From positions 57,432-121,431 of the forward strand of contig CBDIHP010000024.1 in assembly GCA_965279195.1 (NCBI GenBank): a stretch of DNA of 64,000 bases, given 5' to 3'. Numbering within the stretch: position 1 is the first letter of the stretch; every line of letters begins with the position of its first letter. A program made the translations under genes and the position numbers. Under the pieces are notes generated by a model. That model ran no database searches, had not been told where the DNA came from, and saw nothing but the letters and a program-made list of their open reading frames with translations. The DNA comes from CBDIHP01 sp965279195. Lineage in GTDB: Bacteria; Planctomycetota; Planctomycetia; Isosphaerales; Isosphaeraceae. Shown here piece after piece: positions 17,901 through 26,409 of the stretch.

Positions 17901-18050
17901 GATGACCTGCACCTGGATGTTGGTCAGGTCGGGCACGGCGTCGATCGGCAGGTTGATCGCCGAGTAGATGCCCATCCCCGCCACCAGCGCCGTCATCATC
18001 AGCACCAGGAAACGGTTCTTCAGGGCCGATTCGATCAGGGCGTTGAGCAT
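14952..18050 (-). CDS. Heavy-metal efflux RND permease (CzcA/CusA type)
   Basis: A 1,032-residue inner-membrane proton-driven pump of the HAE-RND family. The N-terminus (NRFLVLMMTALVAGMGIYSA) is TM1, followed by the pore-domain signature LPIDAVPDLTNIQVQV. In TM4 the proton-relay acid is in SLGAIDFGLIVDSSVIMIEN. Twelve hydrophobic segments and two large periplasmic loops match the family length of about 1,020-1,060. It should export divalent or monovalent heavy-metal ions with the adaptor encoded upstream. The two genes are separated by ~305 bases holding a 170-bp repeat. No outer-membrane factor gene is nearby, so a TolC-like partner must be elsewhere. Metal specificity is not read here. Confidence 0.95.
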   Translation of the reverse strand: MLNALIESALKNRFLVLMMTALVAGMGIYSAINLPIDAVPDLTNIQVQVITEAPALSPMEVETLLSIPVEKAMSGLPNVESIRSISKFGISLVTIVFEEGTDLFRARQLVGERLTGAAGNIPAGYGTPTLGPIATALGEVFQFQVKGAGISPMELRTTLDWFVASQLRSIKGVTEINSHGGELKTYQVELDPDKLGEFHLSMTDVFNALRENNANVGGGYIVRDGEARYIRGESQVHSAAEIAAIVVDERMGVPVTIGDVAKVHPAPMIRAGLVTKDGEGEIVTGLVMMLIGENSRQVVEKVKAEIEKLQHSLPPGVTIETLYDRTHLIDQTLETVIHNLLEGGGLVILILLFMLGNIRGGLIVALAIPLSMLVASNIMLATGVTASLMSLGAIDFGLIVDSSVIMIENCVRRLAHEGGSRPKIEIIRDAAVEVRKPTMFGELIIAIVYLPILALQGTEGKLFRPMALTVIFALAGSMILSLTLMPVLASLGLSSKAEEKDVFLIRFFKRIYTPILDKVVWHPGYAALLALALIGVSVPVAMNLGAEFMPKLNEGDLLVEAVRIPSAALEGAVPASTQIENVLRKFPEVRMVYCKTGRPEIANDVMGVHQTDVWTLLRPMSEWRAGLSRDDLIEEMDKALNENVPGVKFGFSQPIEMRVNELVAGVKSDVAALIYGPDFDVLRDLASQVEKVLSRIPGANDLKSPSSGRLPMLRVSVRRDQLARYGIKAQDVLDAVAALGGTTVGTVFEGQIRHPIQVRLPESWRNDPSQIKAIRIKDPKGRAIPLSDLAEVTMEEGPSEVERENIQRRAVVGVNVRDRDLAGFVEEAEAAIAREVKLPAGYIIRWGGQFEHLQTASRRLLVVVPVALLLIFLLLYSTFGSLKLASLIYLAVPMAATGGVFALAARGLPFSISAGVGFIALFGVAVLNGLVWVSAVEHLRQDGQEPHHAAREAALVRLRPILMTAMVAGFGFLPMAISTTPGAEIQRPLATVVIGGLVTSTLLTALLLPAIYPWFVGGKSARAAGEAPEAIC

Positions 18051-18123
18051 GATTTATGGGCGATGGGTGATGGGTGAGGAATGATCGAACGGTGCAAGGC
18101 GAAGGCGATGGGCGAGGCTCGGA

Positions 18124-18293
18124 GGCGCCGGGCGCGGGTCTCCCGACCCCGCCCTTGCCCCCGCCTCGCCGTACCACCGGACCCTGTCTCCAGACCGGTT
18201 GTCATGAGACGGAGAGGACGGGTCTGGAGACCCGGTTTTGTCGTGCCGCGCGGCGGAGGTCGGGGCGGGGTCGGGAGACCCGCGCCCGGCGCC
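18124..18293. repeat. 170-bp MITE-like element with perfect 30-bp inverted ends
   Basis: The left arm 18124-18153 (GGCGCCGGGCGCGGGTCTCC and on) is the exact reverse complement of the right arm 18264-18293. Inside lies a nested palindrome around GGGTCTGGAGACCC. Related copies are at 58840-59022, 60939-61121 and 62518-62682. It fills most of the 305-base gap between the efflux pump and adaptor genes. Confidence 0.85.
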
Positions 18294-18355
18294 TTCGGCC
18301 CGCGCCCAGTGTCTTGGACACGCGAGCATCCGGGAGGCCAAGCCCGGACGTCGGG

Positions 18356-19936
18356 TCACTCCTCCTCCGTCTCGTTCTGGAGGATCAATTCACTCTTGAG
18401 CATGAATGCCCCGTTGACAACCACCTTCGCGTCGGGCTTGAGGCCGGCGAGGATCACCCTGCGGCCGACCGACTCGCGGCCGACCGACACGGGGTGGAAC
18501 GCGTAGACCGAATCCCCCTCGCCCTCCTCGACGGGGAGGAAGACGCCCGTCTTCCCCTCGATGTCGACCACCGCGCCGTTGGGCACCGTCAGGGCCTTCT
18601 CGGTCGTCTTGCCGCCGAGCAGGATCCGCACGAACATGCCCAGCTTCAGCAGGCCGTCGGCGTTGGGCAGCTCGGCGATCAGGGGCACCGTGCGGGTCGA
18701 CTCGTCCACCCGCGAGCCCACGCTCAGCACCTTCGCGCGGAAGGTCCGGCCGGGGTAGGCCGTCGCCTGGAAGTGCACCTGCGCGTCGTTGAGGCCGGGC
18801 AGGAGGTGGAGCATCGACTCGGAGATGTTCGCCGACACGCGGACGCTCGTCAGGTCGCCGAGCGAGCCGAGCACGTCCGTCGGCTCGGCCCGCTGCGACG
18901 GCACGACCGACTTCGACAGGATCGTGCCGTCGATGGGCGCGATGATCGGGTATGAGGTCACATCTTCATCGATCCCGGCGGGCACGGCCGAACCCGAGAC
19001 GCTGCCGGCCGCGAGCGGGTCGGACTCCGACTTCGGCCGGGCCAGGAGCGTCGCGATGTCCTCCGACACCCCGAGGATCCGCAGCCGCTGGGCCGCGTCG
19101 ATCACTTCGGCCTCGGCGTTGCGCACGGCCTGGTCGGCGACCCTCGTCTGCTGGAGCGCGTCGAACCGGGCCTGTTCGAGCAGCCCGTCCATCTTCGCCT
19201 GCGCCCCCTCGCGGGCGTGCACGGCGACGAAGACCGGGTGCTCGCCGACGATGTTCTTCTTGAACAGGTCGGTCTGCTTCTCCTCCTCGTGGTTGGCGAT
19301 CTCCAGGTCGGCGTAGGAGGACAGCAGCATCCCCTTGAACGAGCCCAGGGCCTTGGCCGCGAACTCCTTCTCCAGCTTCTCCCCCGGCGTATTCTTGCGC
19401 AACAGGGGCACCAGCTCCTCGACGTTCCGGGCGACCTCACGCTTCCAGTCGGCCTCGATCCGCGCGGTCGAGAGGGCCCGCTGGTGGGTCCGCAGGTTGA
19501 GCCGGGCGGTGCCGACGTCGGCGCTGTCGAGCACCGCGAGCACGTCCCCCTTCCTGACGGTCTGCCCCAGGGCGAAGTTGACCGTGCGGACGATGCCGGA
19601 GATCCGGGGGCGGATGTCGATCAGTCGATCCGAGTTCGGCACCACCTGGCCGGCGACGTCGACCTCCGACGCCAGGTCGATCGTCCTCGCCGGCTCGACC
19701 GAGACGCCGATCGTCTTGAGCTTGGCCGGCGTGACCGTGACGTGCGTCGCCGGGTCATATTTCGGCCTATGCTCCGGCGCCTTGTCGGCCGCCTGCCGAT
19801 CCTGGGCCGCGACGGGCCCGTGGAAGATCCGGTCGTGGAACATCGAGACCGCCGCGACCGCCGCCGCCGCGAAGACCCAGGGCATCAGCTTCGAGGCCAA
19901 CCCCCGGCCGCCCCCTGCGGGAACCGTGCTGGACAT
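18356..19936 (-). CDS. RND efflux periplasmic adaptor (CzcB/CusB type)
   Basis: A 526-residue membrane-fusion protein. One N-terminal membrane anchor lies around residues 15-33 (LMPWVFAAAAVAAVSMFHD). Next come a barrel/lipoyl half (GIVRTVNFALGQTVRKGDVLAVL), a long alpha-hairpin (~150-300), the second lipoyl half (SYPIIAPIDGTILSKSVVPS) and a C-terminal beta domain (LTVPNGAVVDIEGKTGVFLP). The hairpin region is longer than in E. coli CusB. It should bridge the CzcA-like pump to an outer-membrane channel. It precedes the pump gene on the same strand; the His-rich exported protein is ~270 bases upstream. Confidence 0.93.
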   Translation of the reverse strand: MSSTVPAGGGRGLASKLMPWVFAAAAVAAVSMFHDRIFHGPVAAQDRQAADKAPEHRPKYDPATHVTVTPAKLKTIGVSVEPARTIDLASEVDVAGQVVPNSDRLIDIRPRISGIVRTVNFALGQTVRKGDVLAVLDSADVGTARLNLRTHQRALSTARIEADWKREVARNVEELVPLLRKNTPGEKLEKEFAAKALGSFKGMLLSSYADLEIANHEEEKQTDLFKKNIVGEHPVFVAVHAREGAQAKMDGLLEQARFDALQQTRVADQAVRNAEAEVIDAAQRLRILGVSEDIATLLARPKSESDPLAAGSVSGSAVPAGIDEDVTSYPIIAPIDGTILSKSVVPSQRAEPTDVLGSLGDLTSVRVSANISESMLHLLPGLNDAQVHFQATAYPGRTFRAKVLSVGSRVDESTRTVPLIAELPNADGLLKLGMFVRILLGGKTTEKALTVPNGAVVDIEGKTGVFLPVEEGEGDSVYAFHPVSVGRESVGRRVILAGLKPDAKVVVNGAFMLKSELILQNETEEE

Positions 19937-20205
19937 GGGACGAAACTCCAGACGCTCGAATGGAGGAAGGAAAGGGATCCGCGTGCATGTCGGGTGGGGT
20001 GCGGACGCGATCGCCGCGCCCGGTCACCTGCCGGGCATGGGCAAGGGGGCCCGCGGGTTTCCGGACGCGGAACCCACGGACCCGGCCCGCCCCTGGACGG
20101 GGCAAAGGCAGAGCCCGCCGGCGTTTCGAGGATGAAACCCGCGGGCACCCCGACCGGGGATGCCGTGCAACGGGAGCCGACCCGGGGCCGGGGCTCAATT
20201 CCGGT

Positions 20206-20721
20206 TCAGCACGTCCAGCGCTGGAGGACGCTCAGACGCGAGGCGCGGGGCGCAAGGGGGGCGCCGGAGGCGGATTCGCCCGCGCGCGGGCGCCCGCCGG
20301 GGTCGCACAGGAGCGCCGGCGGGGGCAGGATCGTGGTGAGGCCCGACCAGGAGGCGGAGGCGCAAAGGCCCCGGGCCGAGAGGCGGGAGGTCGAGGTGTC
20401 GGGCGCGAGCGACGGGCCGTCGTCGCAGGTGGCGACCCAGTCGTCGCCGTGGCCGTGCATGCCCAGTCCGTCGGATTGCGGCTCGTTCGGGACACTATAA
20501 GGATGGACCCAGTGCCAGTGGAGCACGGGGACGTCCTCGGCGAGCCGGGCGTCGGGGTGCCAGCGGAGCAGGTGGTCGTGATAGTCGCAGACCTGCCCCT
20601 CGCCGTCGTGGTGCCGGATGTTGTGGAAGTCCGGCTGGGGCATCGGCGCGTGCAGGATCGCCAGGACCAGGAGGGCGATCCCGGTGACGCGGGCTCGGGT
20701 TCTGCCGGGCCTGTGTCGCAT
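20206..20721 (-). CDS. His-rich exported protein beside metal efflux genes
   Basis: A 171-residue protein with a basic N-terminus and hydrophobic segment (VTGIALLVLAILHAPMP) typical of a signal peptide or anchor. The mature part begins with many histidines (FHNIRHHDGEGQVCDYHDHLLRWHPD and then LHWHWVHPY) and contains several cysteines. This composition suggests metal binding in the periplasm. It is the first gene in the direction of the adaptor and pump genes, so it may pass or sense metal for the pump. That role is inference; I do not recognise a named family. Confidence 0.7.
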   Translation of the reverse strand: MRHRPGRTRARVTGIALLVLAILHAPMPQPDFHNIRHHDGEGQVCDYHDHLLRWHPDARLAEDVPVLHWHWVHPYSVPNEPQSDGLGMHGHGDDWVATCDDGPSLAPDTSTSRLSARGLCASASWSGLTTILPPPALLCDPGGRPRAGESASGAPLAPRASRLSVLQRWTC

Positions 20722-20908
20722 CGCGTCAGCGCGCCTGTGTACGAGTTCGTTGCGGCGGGGAAACGGCTATGGTTGCGCCAAGGTACCCCCTGCTATCGTA
20801 AGAGGATCGATCGGGCACGTCAACGCGGACCCGGCCGAGCCTTCGCGCCCGCCCGCCCCACACATGCCGATGGCGCCGATGATGGCCGCCCCGGACCGAG
20901 CCCACACC

Positions 20909-23900
20909 ATGAACCGCCCCCGCACGGAGCCCAACAACTTGCTGCCCTCGCCCCCCGACGAGTTCGAGTTGCTCCGTGCCCTCCTGGGCGTCCGCGCGGG
21001 GCTGATCGCCCCCGAGCGATTCCTCCAGGGCTGGGCCGCGTTCCAGGCCGGGGACCGCGACGGGCTCGGGTCGATCCTCCCCGTCCACGGCTCCGGCGCG
21101 GCCGACCTGATCGATGAGCTGACCAGCGACGAGCTGTCGCTGCGCCGGGGCAACCCGAGGCAGGCGATCGCCGCCCTCCTGCGCGAGCCGCTGCCGGGCG
21201 AGGCCGAGGCGAGCCTGGACACCGTGGAATTCCGGGCCTGGCTGCGCAGCGGGACCGCCAGCGTGGCCAACGCCCTGCCCGCCCCCGCCCCGGCCGACTC
21301 GGCCACGGCGTTCAGCACGGTCGCGAAGCGCAAGCCGGCGGTCTCGGCCGCCACCGACGTCGGCGAGGAGGTCGAGGGCCTGGCCCGGATGCGGATCGTC
21401 CGGCTCGTCCACAAGGGCCGCCGGTCCGAGGTCCACCTGGCCCACGACCTCGACCTCGACCGCCAGGTCGTGCTCCGGATCCTCAACCCCGGCCCGTCCG
21501 CCGACCCCGACGCCCGCGCCGACTTCCTCCGCGAGGCCGAGATCGTCGGCCGCCTCGAACACCCGGGCATCCCGCCGATCTACCGGCTCGGGTTCCTCGC
21601 CGACGGCCGGCCGTACTACACCACCTGCTCGCTCGCGGCCGAGCCCCTGTCGGAGGTCATCGACCGGTTCCGCAACCCGCCCGAGGCCCGCTCGGGCCGC
21701 GAGGCGGTGTCGGAGCTGCGCGGCCTGATCGGCCGGTTCGTCGACGCCTGCCGCGCCCTGGCCTACGCCCACGGCCGGGGCGTGGTCCACTGCGGCCTGG
21801 CGCCCGACAGCATCGTGGTCGGCCACGGCGGCGAGACCCAGGTGGTCGAGTGGGGCCGGGCCCGCAGCGGCGTGGGGACCGCGTCCCCCTCCTCCCCCAG
21901 GCAGGGCACCGGCACCGGCGGCGGCGACGACGACCAGAACCTCCTCCTCTCCTACGCCTCGCCCGAGCAGCTCGAGGCGGGGTCCGACCGGGTGGGCCCG
22001 GCGGCCGACGTCTACGCGATGGGGGCCCTGCTCTACCTCGCCCTCGCCGGCCGGCCCCCGTTCGAGGCCGGCGACCCCAGGGCCCTCCGCGAGCGGATCC
22101 TCGACGGCCGGCCGACCCGGCCGACCCGGCTCTCCCGCGGGGTCTCGCGCGCCCTGGAGGCCATCTGCCTCAAGGCCATGGCCCGCCGGCCCGAGCACCG
22201 CTACGCCTCGATGCGGCTGCTCGCCCTCGACCTCGAACGCTGGCGGCTCGGCGAGCCGGTCTCGGTCCACCGCGAGGCCGCCCGCACCCGCGTCGGCAAG
22301 CTGCTGGGCCGCTGGCCGATGACCACCCTCACCCTCGCCTTCGGCGGCATGGTCGCCGCCGCCGCCGGCATCCACCTCTACGACCGCAACCGGCTCGCCT
22401 CCCACGACCGGATCGCCCACGCCGAGGGCCTGGCCGAGGCCCTCGCCACCGCCGACCTCGCCGAGGTCGAGGGCCTGATCAACCGCATGGGGGGCGACCG
22501 CGGGCTCGCCTCCCGACGGCTCCGCGAGCTGGCCGACGCCAAGGACAGCTCCGAGCGGACCCGGCGCCAGGCCGCGCTCGCCCTGCTCCCCGAGGACCCC
22601 GAGCGGGCCGACGTCATCCTCAAGGCCATGCTCGCCCCCGAGACCGCCGCCGGCGACTTCCTGATCCTCAGCCGGGCCCTCGGCTCGCACGGGGTCGAGG
22701 CCGCCATGATCGAGCGGATCTGGGCCTCGCTCGACCTGAACGCCCCCGCCCTCACCCCCGCCGGGCTCCGCACCGCCGCCGCCCTCGCCCGGTTCGCACC
22801 CCAGGACGGGCGATGGGAAGGGCTCGGGCCCAAGGTCGCCGACGCCCTGCTCCGCGAGCCCGCACCCGCCGCCGACCGCTGGACCGAGACCTTCCTCCTC
22901 GTCGCCAACCGGATCAAGGTCCCCCTCCTCGACGCCTACCGCGACGCCTCCCGCGAGCCCAGGGTCCGCCAGCTCGCCTACCGCTACTCCCTCGGGCTCG
23001 CCTCCCGCTCCAAGGACGCCGGCCAGACCGAGTACCTCGCCGAACTCCTCTGCGACGCCGACCCCGCGCAGTTCAAGGAGACCCTCGCCCTGATCGCCCA
23101 GCGCGGCCGGGCCGCCAGCCACCTCGCCGCCAAGATCCAGCACCCCATCACCGACGACGACCAGGCCGAGCGCCGGCAGGGCCAGATCGCCGCCGCCCTG
23201 CTCATCCTCGACTCCGGCGACGCCGTCTGGCCCCTGCTCCGGCACTCGGCCGACCCCACCATCCGGGTCGAGGCCCTGCGGCGGTTCGCCGAACTCGGCG
23301 GCTCCCCCGGCGTCCTGGTCGAGCGGCTCGCCGCCGCCGCCCAGGCCGGCGAGTCCGGCCACGAGACCCCGGCCGAGCCCGAGGACCCCGGGATCCTCCA
23401 GGCCCTCCTGCTCGGGCTCGGCGGCTTCGACCCCAGTTCGCTCTCCCCCTCCGCCCAGGAGAAGGTCCGCTCCATCGTCGCCGAACTCCACCGCTCCCAC
23501 GCCGACCCCGGCGTCCACTCGGCCGCCGCCTGGCTCTTCCGCGCCGCCTGGAAGCAGCCCGAATGGCTCCCCCCCGGCCCCGCCGCCGAGCGCGGCCTCA
23601 ACCCGGCCCGCTCCTGGTACGAAGGCCCCGAGGGCCTGACCTTCGCCGTGGTCCGCGGCCCCGTCTCCGCCCAGCTCGGGTCCCCGACCGAGGAGTTCGG
23701 CCGCGAGGCCGGCGAGACCCTCCACCAGGTCAAGATCGAGCGCAAGTTCGCCGTCTCCGCCACCGAGATCCCCATCTCCCTCTACCGCCGGTTCCTGTCC
23801 GACGACGAAGGCCGCAACCGGATCGTCGACTACTCCCGGGGCGCCCAGGCCCAGCAGACCCTCCCCAGCGAGGAATGCCCCTACATCGGCGCCAACTGGT

Positions 23901-24457
23901 ACGAGGCCGCCCGGTTCTGCAACTGGATGAGCCGCCGCGAAGGGCTCCCCCCCGCCCAGTGGTGCTACCCCGCCGACATCGGCCCCGGCTCGGCCGTCCC
24001 CGCCGACGCCGTCCTCAAGGGCGGCTACCGCCTCCCCACCGAGGCCGAGTGGACCTACGCCGCCCGCGCGGGCAACCTCACCGCCTACGCCACCGGCCTC
24101 TCCTCCCGGCGCCTCGACCTCGCCGCCTGGTCCACCGCCAACTCCGCCGACCAGGCCCACCCGGTCGGCCACCTCCTGCCCAACGCCCTCGGCCTGTTCG
24201 ACACCTCCGGCAACGCCTCGGAATGGACCCACACCGCCTTCCGCCCCTACGTCATCGAGCGGCTGGGCACCTCCGGGACCGACATCGTCCGCGAGCCGGC
24301 CGCCGGGCCCGGCGGCGAGGCCGAGCCCAACCGGGTCGTCCGCGGCGGCGCCTGGAACGACGAGACCGTCGACCTCCGGATCGCCGCCCGACGCGCCCAG
24401 GCCCCCTCCGCCCGCGGCGTCGGCCTCGGCTTCCGGATCGCCCGCACCCTCCCCTGA
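20909..24457 (+). CDS. Pseudokinase fused to HEAT-like region and FGE-sulfatase domain
   Basis: A 1,182-residue protein; an earlier in-frame ATG at 20864 is also possible. Residues ~150-445 have a Ser/Thr kinase fold, but the catalytic residues are replaced: the VAIK lysine is Arg190 (VVLRIL), HRD is HCG (294-296), and the DFG position reads EWG (314-316). The glycine loop is also lost. The APE-like SPEQ and helix-F ADVYAMG motifs remain. A membrane helix lies at ~471-492, then a long alpha-helical, HEAT-like region. The C-terminal ~275 residues are an FGE-sulfatase/SUMF1-type domain (YRLPTEAEWTYAARAG, GNASEW, VVRGGAW, GFRIAR). The two copper-ligand cysteines of true formylglycine enzymes are not evident. 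The likely role is signalling or scaffolding at the membrane. Confidence 0.85.
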   Translation: MNRPRTEPNNLLPSPPDEFELLRALLGVRAGLIAPERFLQGWAAFQAGDRDGLGSILPVHGSGAADLIDELTSDELSLRRGNPRQAIAALLREPLPGEAEASLDTVEFRAWLRSGTASVANALPAPAPADSATAFSTVAKRKPAVSAATDVGEEVEGLARMRIVRLVHKGRRSEVHLAHDLDLDRQVVLRILNPGPSADPDARADFLREAEIVGRLEHPGIPPIYRLGFLADGRPYYTTCSLAAEPLSEVIDRFRNPPEARSGREAVSELRGLIGRFVDACRALAYAHGRGVVHCGLAPDSIVVGHGGETQVVEWGRARSGVGTASPSSPRQGTGTGGGDDDQNLLLSYASPEQLEAGSDRVGPAADVYAMGALLYLALAGRPPFEAGDPRALRERILDGRPTRPTRLSRGVSRALEAICLKAMARRPEHRYASMRLLALDLERWRLGEPVSVHREAARTRVGKLLGRWPMTTLTLAFGGMVAAAAGIHLYDRNRLASHDRIAHAEGLAEALATADLAEVEGLINRMGGDRGLASRRLRELADAKDSSERTRRQAALALLPEDPERADVILKAMLAPETAAGDFLILSRALGSHGVEAAMIERIWASLDLNAPALTPAGLRTAAALARFAPQDGRWEGLGPKVADALLREPAPAADRWTETFLLVANRIKVPLLDAYRDASREPRVRQLAYRYSLGLASRSKDAGQTEYLAELLCDADPAQFKETLALIAQRGRAASHLAAKIQHPITDDDQAERRQGQIAAALLILDSGDAVWPLLRHSADPTIRVEALRRFAELGGSPGVLVERLAAAAQAGESGHETPAEPEDPGILQALLLGLGGFDPSSLSPSAQEKVRSIVAELHRSHADPGVHSAAAWLFRAAWKQPEWLPPGPAAERGLNPARSWYEGPEGLTFAVVRGPVSAQLGSPTEEFGREAGETLHQVKIERKFAVSATEIPISLYRRFLSDDEGRNRIVDYSRGAQAQQTLPSEECPYIGANWYEAARFCNWMSRREGLPPAQWCYPADIGPGSAVPADAVLKGGYRLPTEAEWTYAARAGNLTAYATGLSSRRLDLAAWSTANSADQAHPVGHLLPNALGLFDTSGNASEWTHTAFRPYVIERLGTSGTDIVREPAAGPGGEAEPNRVVRGGAWNDETVDLRIAARRAQAPSARGVGLGFRIARTLP

Positions 24458-24644
24458 TCCCGCAGCAAAACCCGCATTGCCCGATCCGGCCCGGTCCGGC
24501 ATAATCCCCCCCGCGCCGGCGGACACGTCGCCCAAGGATGGGCGAGGACGCGCCGGGCGTGAGCGACCGCGGCCGATCCGACCCCTCCGACCCCGCAACC
24601 CCACCGCCTCACCGCTCGCCACGACCGAAGGCGAGGCCCGCGTC

Positions 24645-25265
24645 ATGCCACGGAGTCGGCACACGTCCGCGTCCCAACCCCTTTCCAGCGAGAGCATTGC
24701 GCACGGGATCCCCCGTCGCGCCCTGCCCCTCCTGCTGCTCCTCGCCTCCGGCTGCGCCACCCTCTCGCTCCCCGGCCGCCGGCCCGTCTCCGACAACCCC
24801 CTGCAAGTCCCCTCGGCCGACTTCGAAACCGTCTGGCGGGCGTCCGTCAACGCCGTCGACGAATACTTCGACATCGCCTCCGAGAACCGCCTCCAGCGCA
24901 AGATCGTCACCCAGCCGCGCAGCGGGGCTTCCCTGCTCGAACCCTGGTACGGCGACTCGGCCGACGCCTCCGAGCGGCTCGAATCGACCCTGCAGACCAT
25001 CCGCCGGTTCGCGATCGTCCACGTCCACCCCGCCCCCAGCGGTGGCTGGGCGGTCAAGGTCGAGGTGTTCAAGCAGCTCGAAGACCTCGTCAAGCCCGAC
25101 CGCCAGGCCAACGGCCGCGCGGTGTTCAACAACGACTTCCCGGTCAACCGCGCCCGCGAGGTCGTCGGCCCCATCCCCGCCCCCGTCGGCTGGATCGACC
25201 GCGGCCGCGACACCAAGCTCGAACAGGTCATCCTCGCCAGGATCCGCGCCTCGCTGTTCCTCTGA
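24645..25265 (+). CDS. Putative lipoprotein
   Basis: A 206-residue protein starting at ATG 24645. A hydrophobic leader ends in the lipobox ASGC (RRALPLLLLLASGCATL). The mature part is mixed alpha/beta with FETVWRASVNAVDEYFDIASENR and IVHVHPAPSGGWAVKVEVFKQLEDL, followed by a short basic C-terminus. The frame is open back to 24477, but that part is Pro/Arg-rich and looks non-coding. It follows the pseudokinase gene by ~190 bases on the same strand. The family is not recognised; the fold hints at a small envelope protein facing the periplasm. Confidence 0.75.
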   Translation: MPRSRHTSASQPLSSESIAHGIPRRALPLLLLLASGCATLSLPGRRPVSDNPLQVPSADFETVWRASVNAVDEYFDIASENRLQRKIVTQPRSGASLLEPWYGDSADASERLESTLQTIRRFAIVHVHPAPSGGWAVKVEVFKQLEDLVKPDRQANGRAVFNNDFPVNRAREVVGPIPAPVGWIDRGRDTKLEQVILARIRASLFL

Positions 25266-25740
25266 TCCGGAATCGGCGGGACGAACCCAACTCGCCATAA
25301 ACCCCTGTGCCACAAACCCTTCTCACCAAACATCCGGCAACCCGCCGGGGTCCCGGGACGCGGGGCCTCGCGGGCACGCTGGATTTTCGAAACGAACCCA
25401 ATTCGCCCCAACGTCTTGCCGCCCAATCGGTTACCCCCCAACACTCCCGGGCCGCACGGAACCGAACCAAACCGTCAAGGCATACTCACGTCTTTTGTCT
25501 AGCCCTTCATTGTAGGGCGCGGCGTCCGCGAAAATCCGACGATTCCTCGCCAACCGCGTCGCCCCAACCACTACAATCCCCCCTTTGGAGTGCGGCCGTC
25601 CCGCTGCCGCTTTCATGCGGGGAGATCGGCCGGGGCCGGGCGGGCCGGGCCATCCCGGGGCGCGGGGACTCGTCCGCCCTTCACGAAAGCGGCCGCTCCG
25701 CCCCCGCACTCCAAAGGGCGGTTCGATCACGGACGTGAAC
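25266..25740. other. Repeat-rich intergenic region
   Basis: About 475 bases without a gene. Two copies of the GAACCCAA(C/T)TCGCC motif lie near 25284 and 25395, and a full 138-bp inverted-repeat element lies at 25581-25718. The stretch between 25440 and 25560 is relatively A/T-rich and may hold a promoter. Confidence 0.55.
25581..25718. repeat. 138-bp inverted-repeat element (CCCTTTGGAGTGCGG family)
   Basis: The left arm 25581-25614 and right arm 25685-25718 are 34-base imperfect reverse complements, outer end CCCTTTGGAGTGCGG. Single arms of the family occur at 7932-7967 and 55982-56017. Confidence 0.8.
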
Positions 25741-26409
25741 ATGAGACGGCTCAAGAGGATCTTCGAGTTCGGCCTGGTCGCGGCGATCGCGGTCGGTCTG
25801 TACTTCGCCGCCGCCGAGGGGCGCGAGCGGGCGCGGCTGCTGGCGGATTACCAGCGGCTCAGGAAGACGACCGGGGACATGGAGGTCGCGGACCCTTCGA
25901 AATTCCACGTGCTGGCGATCCCCACGGGCGAGCCGCTGTGTTTCGCCTGGCGGTTCCACGGGCCGAAGGGGACGTCGCTCGCCGTCAGCTCGTCCCTGGG
26001 GGGTAGCAGTTCGAGCGGCACGATCTCCTTGTCGTCGGAGGACGTGCTCCCGACCGTGCGGCTGCGCGTGACCGAGGAGCGAGGGCTGGAGGTCCACACC
26101 AATTTCCAGTGGACCGCCGGTGTCTTCACGACCGGGGATATCGGGCTCGTCCGGCTGCTCAAGGGGCGCGAGTCGGAGGTCGTGGTCGAACAACTGGGCG
26201 AGCCCTTGACGGTGCTGAAGCCGGGGACGCATCTCCTGATCAGGCTTAAATTTTCCGAGGCCTTGATGAGAGACGCGGCGAAGGCCCTGTCGCCCCAGGA
26301 ACTGGCCCGGTTCCCCGGGGGCGAGTTCTTCCGCACCGAGATCGCGTACAACCCGCCGCCGACGGCCACGCCCGCCGGCCCACCCACCGGCCCGGAGCCC
26401 TCGCCGTGA
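25741..26409 (+). CDS. Membrane-anchored protein of unknown function
   Basis: A 222-residue protein starting at ATG 25741 right after a repeat element. One N-terminal membrane helix (IFEFGLVAAIAVGLYFAAA) is followed by a soluble beta-rich domain containing ADPSKFHVLAIPTGEPLCFAW and VEQLGEPLTVLKPGTHLLIR, and a Pro-rich tail. The stop overlaps the GTG of the next gene (GTGA), and that gene has a matching layout with the related segment VEDPSKIAIIRG. The two are probably co-translated partners. No known domain is recognised. Confidence 0.75.
   Translation: MRRLKRIFEFGLVAAIAVGLYFAAAEGRERARLLADYQRLRKTTGDMEVADPSKFHVLAIPTGEPLCFAWRFHGPKGTSLAVSSSLGGSSSSGTISLSSEDVLPTVRLRVTEERGLEVHTNFQWTAGVFTTGDIGLVRLLKGRESEVVVEQLGEPLTVLKPGTHLLIRLKFSEALMRDAAKALSPQELARFPGGEFFRTEIAYNPPPTATPAGPPTGPEPSP

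Noticed and set aside
21850..24504. An 884-residue plus-strand frame within the pseudokinase gene
   Set aside because: Out-of-frame shadow made of Arg and Pro runs; the other frame carries kinase and FGE motifs.
20726..25444. A 1,572-residue open frame on the minus strand opposite the pseudokinase and lipoprotein genes
   Set aside because: It is a shadow of the GC-rich codon pattern: low-complexity Gly/Ala/Val/Asp, no domain, and opposite to genes with clear motifs.
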